From Ignavibacteria bacterium (lineage in GTDB: Bacteria > Bacteroidota > Ignavibacteria > Kapaibacteriales > UBA4661): a DNA stretch of 50,006 nt. Shown here piece after piece: positions 1 through 8,967 of this stretch. The stretch is taken from positions 1 through 50,006 of the forward strand of contig JAAFIV010000032.1 of NCBI GenBank assembly GCA_013298775.1, given 5' to 3'. The notes under the pieces are model-generated. The model was not told where the DNA came from and did not search any database. It saw only the letters and a list, made by a program, of their open reading frames with translations. The position numbers and the translations under genes are program-made. Within the stretch, counting starts at the first letter, position 1. Every line of letters begins with the position of its first letter.

Positions 1-1596
1 ATTTCCTTCAATGCCACGGGACTGACGGGTTCTCCGAGCGAAGCAGGTACCTTCACCGCCAGCATCCGTGCGACGAATAGCCAAGGCACTGTCAGCGCAA
101 ATGTAACAATAACCGTCGCACCGCCTGTGCCACAAATAACGAGCATTTCTCCCGCGACAGGCACATTTGGCTCTACCGTTACCATCACGGGCTTCAACCT
201 TGGGACGGTAACGGGGATAAGCGTCGGCGGCGTTCCAGTACAGAGCTTTTCGGTAGTTGGCAATAGTATTGTAGCGGTCTTGGGCGCACCTGGCAATGGA
301 AGCGGCGTGTCGATTTCAACCTCGCTTGGTACGGCGGTCAGCGGTGGCTTTACCTACGAGCAGCCGTCAGCTCCCGTGATAGATTTGTCAGGTGGTTCAG
401 GTGGAAGTGGCTCAAGCGGCGGCGGTTCTTCCTCTGGTGGCGCACCAACGGTATTGATTCCCAACATTCCCACTGGCGACAGCAATGCAGGATTCTTCCT
501 GCCCGGACAGAACATTCCCATTTACGCGAACATCAGCATCACACCCATTTCCGCTAATGGCACCGCAACGAGCTTCGCAACACCCCTTCAGATTACTGGG
601 GTCAGCTCCACAGGCGCGTCTTTGCTCATTCCCGCATTCGCTCTTCTGCCTGGCGTGCAACGTTTGACCGTGCAGGTCGGAACCTTCACTGTTTCGACGA
701 CCTTTGCGATTGTTCGTGCGCCCGCGCCCACCATTACGGGGCTTTCGGTACGCTCGACCACCGCAAGCGGCGAAGGCTTTGCGACGATCGTGAGCGGCAC
801 AGGCTTCTTCCGCAATGGTTATGCACGGATTTTTGTCAATGACATCGAAAGTCTGCTCGGCAGTGCTGTTCTCTCCTCAACGCAAGCACAGGTGCATATT
901 CCCGCAGAAGTGAACCTACGACGCGGCACAGCAAGTATCCGCATTCAAAACTTCGACGGACAAAGCACCAGCGCGAGCGTGGAGATTATCGGTCGCAATG
1001 CACCGCTTATCCTCAGCGCAACGCCAAAGTGGACGAATGGAAATTTATCGTTTATCGTGCGCGGCGTGGCGTTTAGCCCGCGCCTAACGGCAGTGCTGGG
1101 ACGCAGGAATGTACAAGTTATCAATGCCAGCGATGTGGAATTTGAAGTATTGGTGCCAGGCGATTTCAATACGGGCGGTTCGCCGACGATACTGCTCTTC
1201 ATCACCAATCCTGACGGACAACGCTACGGATTTTTGATTGCCAATGAACTCTTCCAGGCTCCTGGCACGGCGGTTATTGGGAATAGCACAAAAGGCGCAG
1301 AAAGCAGCACCGAAGCGGCATTCAGCGAGGTGAGCGACGAAACAGGCGTAGAAACGACATCGCTTCTTCGCGCATATCCCAACCCAGCAACGGAGACGGT
1401 TTCGGTGGAAGTGCCGCAGAGCTTGAAAGCGCGTCGGTACTCGGTGGTCAATACGCTCGGCGAAGAAGTGCTACACGGCACAGTGCAGGGCGATGAAGCA
1501 CTGACGCTGGATGTACGGCGTTTGGTGAAGGGCTTGTACACGGTGCGCGTGGTGGGCGCGTCGCGGGTGCGGGCGGCACAGGTGATTGTGCGGTAG
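1..1596 (+). CDS. IPT/TIG-domain cell-surface protein with T9SS C-terminal sorting domain (5' end outside the window)
   Basis: The reading frame is open from base 1, so only the last 531 residues are visible and the true start lies to the left. Visible parts in order: end of an Ig-like or cadherin-like domain (VTITVAPP), an IPT/TIG domain starting ITSISPATGTFGSTVTITG, a Gly/Ser linker near positions 370-450, a second IPT-like region, and a C-terminal sorting domain from YPNPATETVSV to the last residues QVIVR. IPT domains are Ig-fold modules of surface proteins. A YPNP start followed by a beta-rich tail is the usual T9SS type A signal, so export across the outer membrane and surface attachment or release is inferred. 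The ligand is unknown. A strong terminator follows the stop codon. Confidence 0.9.
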   Translation: MSFNATGLTGSPSEAGTFTASIRATNSQGTVSANVTITVAPPVPQITSISPATGTFGSTVTITGFNLGTVTGISVGGVPVQSFSVVGNSIVAVLGAPGNGSGVSISTSLGTAVSGGFTYEQPSAPVIDLSGGSGGSGSSGGGSSSGGAPTVLIPNIPTGDSNAGFFLPGQNIPIYANISITPISANGTATSFATPLQITGVSSTGASLLIPAFALLPGVQRLTVQVGTFTVSTTFAIVRAPAPTITGLSVRSTTASGEGFATIVSGTGFFRNGYARIFVNDIESLLGSAVLSSTQAQVHIPAEVNLRRGTASIRIQNFDGQSTSASVEIIGRNAPLILSATPKWTNGNLSFIVRGVAFSPRLTAVLGRRNVQVINASDVEFEVLVPGDFNTGGSPTILLFITNPDGQRYGFLIANELFQAPGTAVIGNSTKGAESSTEAAFSEVSDETGVETTSLLRAYPNPATETVSVEVPQSLKARRYSVVNTLGEEVLHGTVQGDEALTLDVRRLVKGLYTVRVVGASRVRAAQVIVR

Positions 1597-1663
1597 AGAG
1601 TATCACGACGATTGCGTTACAATAGGCACGTATTTTGAATGGGGAGACGCAAAAACACCAAGA

Positions 1664-1716
1664 AGATGCCTTGAGAGCCGCAGAAATGCTTGCTCTCAAG
1701 GCATTTTTATTTTTGC
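1664..1716 (+). terminator. Rho-independent terminator after the IPT/TIG gene
   Basis: A perfect 13-bp stem (ATGCCTTGAGAGC at 1666-1678 against GCTCTCAAGGCAT at 1692-1704) is followed at once by TTTTTATTTTT. It lies about 70 bases after the stop codon and about 90 before ligA, separating the two transcription units. Confidence 0.85.
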
Positions 1717-1753
1717 TTCGGACATACTTTTTCGTAGTTTATTGCTTTCTTGA

Positions 1754-3898
<2,145 letters not shown>

Positions 3899-3980
3899 TC
3901 CGCTTTTCTGCCTCACGGAGCAAGGTTTTTCCTGCTGAATTATTTTACACGAAAAAGTCTCCCATTTTTTTACGCCCGCT

Positions 3981-5444
3981 ATGCCCACACGTCGAGATTT
4001 TATGAAGGTTGCAGCTGAAACTGCCGTCGGAACGAGCATTTGCGCGATTCTTGCGGAAGATGTTTTTGCAATGGCGGTACAGCATGCCTTTGAAGCAGAT
4101 TCTTCAAAAGCCAGTACCCATGCGGCGTTTGGGCTAGATGGCTTGCATGGCGAAGCAGCAAAAAAGAAGATGTTTTTCGGCTCGGCAACCTCTGAAGACC
4201 GCATCATTTCTGATATTCCTTATCGCACTGCGCTTGTGAAAGAATGTGGAATTATTGTGCCAGAATACGAAATGAAATGGGACATCATGCGTCCTTCTGC
4301 CACAACCTACAATTTTGCCGATGCAGATTTTATGATAAACTTTGCTCGGCAAAATGGCTTGGCGGTGCGCGGACACACGCTCTGCTGGCATCGGGCGTTG
4401 CCGTCGTGGTTTGCTTCTACCGTCAATAGCCGCAATGCCGCGCAGTTCCTCACTGAGCATATCGCCACCGTCTGCGGACGCTACAAAGGGCGCATTCACT
4501 CGTGGGATGTAGTCAATGAAGCTATCGAACCCACCGACCGCCAAACGAATGGGCTTCGCAACAGTCCTTGGTTTCAGCTCTTGGGCGAATCGTACATTGA
4601 AACAGCATTTCGCGCCGCACATCAGGCAGACCCCGCAGCAATACTGGTTTATAACGAATACGGTGTTGAATTTGACGACACCATTCGTACCGATGCCATT
4701 GTGAATCTGCTCCGCCGCTTGAAAGCTCGCAACGTGCCTCTGCACGCGCTTGGTGTGCAGGGGCATATCCGCGCAGCCGACAAAGCAAAGTTTGCCGCAA
4801 ATATGCAGCGTTTTCGCACCTTTCTTCGAGAGGTTGCCACGCTTGGTTTGAGCATCATCATTACCGAGCTTGATTGCGATGATACGGGGCTTGCAAGCAG
4901 CATCACTACACGCGATGAAGGCGTTGGCGGGATGTACGGCGATTACTGCTCGGTGGTAATGAACGAGCCTGCGGTCATTGGCATAATCACGTGGGGATTG
5001 ACCGACAAATACACCGCGCTGAACAGCACCAATCCTCGCTCCGACCGCTTGCCACAGCGTCCTCTGCCACTCGATGCGAATATGGTACGCAAAAATGCGT
5101 GGTACGCGCTTGAATACTGGTTCAAGAACACCATGCAACGCCCGCGCCAGACCATTACAAGCGTTGCAGAGGAGCGCGTTGCACCCATTCAACGCTTACG
5201 CTGCATTCCGAATACGCAACAAAGCGAGTGCGAAATACAATTTACGCTGGAGCGCAGCGAGGACGTACTGTTGCGCCTTGTGGATGTGCGTGGGCAAGAT
5301 GTCCAGATTCTCGCGCAAGCGCGGTTTGAAGCCGGTGAGCATCGTTTTATGCTGAATTACGCTGCCTTTCCCATCGGAACGTATTTGTGTATTCTGCAAA
5401 GCCCGTCATTTCTTGTTTCTGAGAAGATTCTCCTGCAAAAATGA
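3981..5444 (+). CDS. Secreted GH10 endo-1,4-beta-xylanase with Tat-like signal and T9SS-like tail
   Basis: A glycoside hydrolase family 10 enzyme expected to cleave internal beta-1,4 bonds of xylan with retention. The barrel spans about residues 60-385. HTLCWH (132-137) is a conserved substrate-binding motif, the acid/base is E180 in WDVVNEA, and the nucleophile is E296 in ITELD. The N-terminus, RRDFMK at 4-9 followed by a weakly hydrophobic stretch, looks like a twin-arginine signal. The last ~90 residues form a beta-rich domain with VDVRGQ and FPIGTYLCIL, ending SEKILLQK, which resembles a T9SS sorting domain. No SusC/SusD or other carbohydrate genes are nearby, so it is not in a visible polysaccharide-utilisation locus. 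The Tat plus T9SS pairing is unusual. Confidence 0.93.
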   Translation: MPTRRDFMKVAAETAVGTSICAILAEDVFAMAVQHAFEADSSKASTHAAFGLDGLHGEAAKKKMFFGSATSEDRIISDIPYRTALVKECGIIVPEYEMKWDIMRPSATTYNFADADFMINFARQNGLAVRGHTLCWHRALPSWFASTVNSRNAAQFLTEHIATVCGRYKGRIHSWDVVNEAIEPTDRQTNGLRNSPWFQLLGESYIETAFRAAHQADPAAILVYNEYGVEFDDTIRTDAIVNLLRRLKARNVPLHALGVQGHIRAADKAKFAANMQRFRTFLREVATLGLSIIITELDCDDTGLASSITTRDEGVGGMYGDYCSVVMNEPAVIGIITWGLTDKYTALNSTNPRSDRLPQRPLPLDANMVRKNAWYALEYWFKNTMQRPRQTITSVAEERVAPIQRLRCIPNTQQSECEIQFTLERSEDVLLRLVDVRGQDVQILAQARFEAGEHRFMLNYAAFPIGTYLCILQSPSFLVSEKILLQK

Positions 5445-5561
5445 GCTACAACATTCTTCCCTGAAATTTCCGACAATCTTCGTATATTCGCCGCATCGGT
5501 TCACGCTTTTGCTCTCTCTTTTGCTCGCTTTCTTTTGCTTTTTTTTATTGATGTGATAACA

Positions 5562-5921
5562 ATGTACGATACCTTAGGTTTAGACTGGGATGGTGTCATT
5601 TCGCACTTTCCCGAAGAATTGAACATTTTAGCCGCAAAATTCTCTCGTGTGGCTGTCATTACGCTCAATCGTACTATCACGCTGGAGCGAGTAATGGCGG
5701 CATTCGCAGGTGTGCAAGCTGAGTTTATTCTCGAACATTGCCCCGATGATAAACGCGATGAATATGCCGCGTGGAAAGCTGAAGCCTGCCGTCGCCACAA
5801 GGTTTCACTGATGATTGATGATGATGGCTACGTGGTGATGGAATGCCGCTCGCTCGGTATTCCCACGCTTGCGGTCAATGCTGGCTTTGTGCAAGCGGTG
5901 TTGCGGGATTCTAAATTTTAG
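5562..5921 (+). CDS. Small HAD-like hypothetical protein
   Basis: A 119-residue protein beginning MYDTLGLDWDGV. The ATG at 5562 is chosen over a TTG at 5535 because the upstream codons are low-complexity and T-rich. LDWDGVI near the N-terminus resembles the HAD motif DxDG, though the usual nucleophile position holds L-D-W-D. The segment LMIDDDGYVVMECRSLGIPTL resembles the late acidic HAD motif that holds Mg2+. The usual cap and lysine motif are not clear, so phosphatase activity is uncertain; it may be a minimal or inactive HAD domain. It lies 36 bases upstream of the pseudouridine synthase gene on the same strand and is probably co-transcribed with it. Confidence 0.65.
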   Translation: MYDTLGLDWDGVISHFPEELNILAAKFSRVAVITLNRTITLERVMAAFAGVQAEFILEHCPDDKRDEYAAWKAEACRRHKVSLMIDDDGYVVMECRSLGIPTLAVNAGFVQAVLRDSKF

Positions 5922-5957
5922 TTTTTTGATTGCCCTTTTTCTTTGCATATTTTTTAT

Positions 5958-6803
5958 ATGAAATCATATCCTTTACAACAGCTCCACAAGCAAGTACGTA
6001 AGCCACATTCAGCTCAATCAGCGTCAGCAAAACATACTTCCCTCAAGCCAGAGATATTGTTTGAAGATGAGCATATCGTGGTTCTTTCCAAACCAGCAGG
6101 ACTTTTGTCGCTTCCAGACCGCTTCGATACTACTCTTCCGAACCTTCGCACGATGATGGTGGAAAAATACGGCGAGATTTTTATTGTGCATCGGATTGAC
6201 CGCGACACAAGCGGCATTATGATGGTCTGCAAGACCGCAGAGGCGCATAAAATCTTGAGCGAGCAGTTTGAAACCCGCGAAGTGCGGAAGATATATCATG
6301 CCGTGGTGCAAGGGCGCGTTGAGCAGGAAGAAATGGCGATAGATATTCCGCTCCAAGCAGACCCGCAGCGTCCCGGGCTGATGTCGCCGTCGGTGCGTGG
6401 GAAGGAATCACTCACGCAGGTACGAGTGCTGAAGCGGTTTCGTCTGGCAACCTTGCTGGAATGCGAGTTGATAACGGGTCGGCAGCACCAAATCCGCGTC
6501 CACTGCGCGGCGATTGGTCATCCGCTTTTGATTGATGCAGATTACAGCGAGAATACCGAGTTTATGCTCTCAAGCGTAAAGCGAAAATATAACGTGGGAA
6601 AACATCAGGAAGAAAAGCCGCTTATGAGCCGCACAACGCTCCACGCCTCGCGTTTGGAGTTTCGGCATCCTGCCACGCACGAAACCATGAGCTTTGAAAA
6701 TCCCTACCCAAAAGATTTTAAGGCACTCTTGCAAACATTAGAAAAATACTCGCCCTATCGCACCACCACGCTGCAAACTACGTCGTGGGAAGAATTTTTG
6801 TGA
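5958..6803 (+). CDS. RluA-family RNA pseudouridine synthase
   Basis: Isomerises uridine to pseudouridine in rRNA or tRNA. The key motif HRIDRDTSGIMM carries the catalytic aspartate (HRxDRDTSG). The later motif TGRQHQIRVH is also typical of RluA. An N-terminal segment of about 35 basic residues precedes FEDEHIVVLSKPAGLL, the normal start of the catalytic fold; there is no S4 domain. Start set at ATG 5958 rather than an upstream TTG. The exact target (RluA, RluC or RluD type) cannot be told from sequence alone. Its stop codon lies 40 bases before the mobile element at 6844. Confidence 0.92.
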   Translation: MKSYPLQQLHKQVRKPHSAQSASAKHTSLKPEILFEDEHIVVLSKPAGLLSLPDRFDTTLPNLRTMMVEKYGEIFIVHRIDRDTSGIMMVCKTAEAHKILSEQFETREVRKIYHAVVQGRVEQEEMAIDIPLQADPQRPGLMSPSVRGKESLTQVRVLKRFRLATLLECELITGRQHQIRVHCAAIGHPLLIDADYSENTEFMLSSVKRKYNVGKHQEEKPLMSRTTLHASRLEFRHPATHETMSFENPYPKDFKALLQTLEKYSPYRTTTLQTTSWEEFL

Positions 6804-6843
6804 ACGTATTTATGAGAATTTTCATAAATACTTTGCTCTATTC

Positions 6844-7025
6844 TTGAAGTTTAGATAAAATTCTGCAACCCTCATAAAACCTTGCGTCCACGATTACCCT
6901 CACCCAACCCTCTCCCAGAGGGAGAGGGCTTCAGAAGCGTTTGATTTTCTTTGTTTTAGCTCCTTCTCCCTCTGGGAGAAGGCGGGGGATGAGGGCAAAA
7001 GCGCATGATTTTATCTAAACTTCAA
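6844..7025. mobile_element. 182-bp MITE-like element with 18-bp terminal inverted repeats and 7-bp target duplication (family E core)
   Basis: The ends are perfect inverted repeats, TTGAAGTTTAGATAAAAT at 6844-6861 and its complement at 7008-7025. They are flanked by a perfect direct duplication TCTATTC at 6837-6843 and 7026-7032. The right-hand duplication contains the ruvX stop codon (complement at 7027-7029). The interior (about 6897-6997) is a second palindrome with CCCTCACCC, CCCTCTCCC and GGGAGAGGG blocks, shared with 8812-8902 and with the addA coding region near 29500. There is no coding capacity, so mobilisation in trans is inferred. Confidence 0.8.
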
Positions 7026-7026
7026 T

Positions 7027-7530
7027 CTATTCCAATTCCCGCAGAAATTCCCGCAAAATAATGGCTGCGGCGAGTTCGTCGGCATGACCTTTTGTTTGCC
7101 GATAGCGTTTTTTCTTGCCGCTTGCAATCATGCTCTGACGCGCTTCGCGGCTGGAATATGCCTCGTCAATCACCAGGACAGGCACGGCACTCGCACTTTG
7201 TAAATCCGTAATAAATCGTGCTATTTCCTGCATCATCGGTGTAACGCCGTCGTCGTGCTGAAGCGGCATCCCGACAAGGATTGCGCCGCATCGCTCGCTT
7301 TGGCACGCACGAAGAATTTCCTCAATCAACGTCGGCGAATTGTGAAAAATGCCACGCGGCGAAGCCAGAATATGTAGCTCATCGGCAACAGCAAATCCGA
7401 CGCGCTTTTTACCGTAATCCACTGCCGCAATGCGCTTTCCTGCAAGCATGGAGCGTAGTTCTGGTGTGATGCGCGTGAGGGTAGGAATGGTGGGGCTTTC
7501 AGAAGATTCTGGATTCATATTTTTTCTCAA
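7027..7530 (-). CDS. ruvX: Putative pre-16S rRNA nuclease / Holliday junction resolvase, YqgF/RuvX family
   Basis: RNase H-fold nuclease of the YqgF family, linked to 16S rRNA 5' end maturation and proposed as a resolvase. Of 167 residues, the N-terminal ~28 form a Ser/Pro/Thr-rich extension; the fold starts at KRIAAVDYGKKRVGFAVAD, whose aspartate is the first catalytic residue. ILVGMPLQHDD follows, then VIDEAYSS and the C-terminal HADELAAAIIL acidic motifs. The first ATG (7530) is used; an in-frame ATG at 7518 would also serve. It is the last gene of a likely unit regulator-MazG-ruvX, and its stop codon lies inside the target duplication of the adjacent mobile element. Confidence 0.88.
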   Translation of the reverse strand: MRKNMNPESSESPTIPTLTRITPELRSMLAGKRIAAVDYGKKRVGFAVADELHILASPRGIFHNSPTLIEEILRACQSERCGAILVGMPLQHDDGVTPMMQEIARFITDLQSASAVPVLVIDEAYSSREARQSMIASGKKKRYRQTKGHADELAAAIILREFLRELE

Positions 7531-7552
7531 TACCTTTCTTCAATACCTTTCT

Positions 7553-7945
7553 TCAATACTCTTCCCCGCGCTCTTCCAGCAAGCGGCGTTTTTCCTCAAT
7601 CCGATGAAGTTTTCCCACCACTGCTGAGGCGAGGTCAATTCCACGTGCATTTGCGTAGTTCATCAGCGCGATGCAGACATCCGCCGCTTCGTCAGATAGA
7701 GCGTCATTGCTGATTGTTTTACCTTTCCAGCGTTTCTTTTCGAGGTTGGCTAATTCACCTGCTTCGCCGCAGAGTTCCAACGAAAAAAACTCCGCCGGAC
7801 GCTGCGTAAATTTTGCTTCCTGATACGCATGAAATCGCGCTTGGATATTCCCCAATGCCGCATGAATAGGCGTGTAGAAGGCATCGTCGGAAAGCTCAAA
7901 TGTGCTTTTGCTCAATGAAGGTGCGGCGGTATTATTCATCGTCAT
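7553..7945 (-). CDS. MazG-like nucleotide pyrophosphohydrolase
   Basis: A 130-residue all-alpha NTP-PPase. The MazG metal-binding pattern is visible as ELCGEAGELANLEKK followed by LSDEAADVCIALMNYA (ExxE then ExxD). Such proteins hydrolyse (d)NTPs to monophosphates and pyrophosphate as house-cleaning enzymes; the preferred nucleotide is unknown. The start at 7945 overlaps the end of the upstream response-regulator gene by 14 bases; an ATG at 7939 gives an 8-base overlap. Either arrangement implies translational coupling. ruvX follows after 22 bases. Confidence 0.85.
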   Translation of the reverse strand: MTMNNTAAPSLSKSTFELSDDAFYTPIHAALGNIQARFHAYQEAKFTQRPAEFFSLELCGEAGELANLEKKRWKGKTISNDALSDEAADVCIALMNYANARGIDLASAVVGKLHRIEEKRRLLEERGEEY

Positions 7946-8639
7946 CCTCGCTCGTATCGCTGTCGGTATCGGGTTCGCGCATCACATAGCCCACGCCACG
8001 AATGCTGCGGATAAGACGCTGCTTGCCTTCGTCGTTAATTTTCCCACGCAAACGCTTCACATACACATCAATAATGTTGGATTCGGTATCGAAACTGTAA
8101 CTCCAGACGTGTTGCTGAATCAGGCTTCTGCTGAGGACGCGCCCTTTATTGCGAATCAGATACTCCAAGAGCGAATACTCTTTTGTGGTCAGGTCAATTT
8201 CCTTGCCGCCCCGATAGGCGCGGTGCGTAACGGTGTCGAGCGATAAATCTCCACACGTGAGCATCGTCGTTTTTTCCGTGCTGGTGCGCCGCAGCAAGGA
8301 ACGAACCCGTGCGGCGAGTTCTTCAAAGTGGAATGGTTTTGTCAAATAATCGTCTGCACCCAAGTCCAGCCCCGTTACGCGGTCTTGCGTGGAGGCTCGC
8401 GCCGTCAGCATCAGAACGGGCGTAGCAGAGCCAGAACTCCGCAGTTCTCGCAGCACTTGAAGCCCATCTTTTTTGGGAAGCATTACGTCTAAAATAATGG
8501 CATCGTATTGAGTTTCTGTCGCCATCTGCACGCCCAATTCTCCATCACCAGCAACATCTACCGCATACATTTCTTCACTCAATCCCTTGCGAATAAAACT
8601 GGCAACTTTTTTTTCGTCTTCAATGACAAGAATACGCAT
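7932..8639 (-). CDS. OmpR/PhoB-family response regulator
   Basis: A two-component transcription factor with an N-terminal receiver domain (MRILVIEDE start, phospho-acceptor D51 in ILDVML, TPVLMLTA, switch lysine in LTKPF) and a C-terminal winged helix (LTTKEYSLLEYLIRNKGRVLSR through VYVKRLRGKI and RGVGYVM). Sequence style is closest to the CusR/CopR metal-responsive type, an inference. The tail is very acidic (DTDSDTSEDDDE). The start at 8639 (MRIL) fits the family better than the codon at 8648. No sensor kinase is adjacent, so the partner is elsewhere. It heads the unit regulator-MazG-ruvX. Confidence 0.93.
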   Translation of the reverse strand: MRILVIEDEKKVASFIRKGLSEEMYAVDVAGDGELGVQMATETQYDAIILDVMLPKKDGLQVLRELRSSGSATPVLMLTARASTQDRVTGLDLGADDYLTKPFHFEELAARVRSLLRRTSTEKTTMLTCGDLSLDTVTHRAYRGGKEIDLTTKEYSLLEYLIRNKGRVLSRSLIQQHVWSYSFDTESNIIDVYVKRLRGKINDEGKQRLIRSIRGVGYVMREPDTDSDTSEDDDE

Positions 8640-8648
8640 ACTGAACAC

Positions 8649-8967
8649 TCACAAACAAAGTGGAAAAAACAGCAAGCACAAAATTAGAGCTTTTCACGGG
8701 AAATACAAGAAATAAAAAATGGCGCAGAACCTTGATTCTACGCCATTGTTTCTCAACATTTTCCTGCGAAAATTTGTGTATTCATTCATCTTACGCACAC
8801 ACCCCTCACCCAACCCTCTCCCAGAGGGAGAGGGCTTCAGACCTAGTTTTCATCAACCCTCGCCCTCTGGGAGAGGGTCTCGCGCAGCGAGGGGTGAGGG
8901 CAAATGTGAGGGTATGCGTAGGGTGAGTTATTCATACTTCAGCCCTCATATTTCATCCTTATCTTCC
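8649..8967. other. Gene-free stretch holding a family E palindrome
   Basis: Between the response regulator start and the M3 peptidase stop. Most of it is the inverted repeat listed at 8777-8937. The rest is AT-rich, and 8941-8962 contains AGCCCTCATATTTCATCCTT, nearly repeated at 17083-17104. A promoter for the regulator should lie just above 8640 but no clear box was seen. Confidence 0.6.
8777..8937. repeat. Family E palindromic repeat, copy 2
   Basis: The core (8812-8902) has CCCCTCACCC and CCCTCTCCCAGAGGGAGAGGG on the left, CCCTCTGGGAGAGGG in the middle and GGGGTGAGGG on the right, pairing as nested stems. It matches the interior of the 6844 element. Its flanks form a further imperfect inverted repeat (GTATTCATTCATCTTACGC near 8779 against GCGTAGGGTGAGTTATTCATAC near 8916), different from the 18-bp ends at 6844, so the same core occurs with different outer arms. 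Confidence 0.75.

Noticed and set aside
4134-5192. 352-codon reading frame on the minus strand opposite the xylanase gene
   Set aside because: Its product is Cys/His/Arg-rich with no domain, and the plus strand encodes a complete GH10 enzyme; this is a shadow frame.
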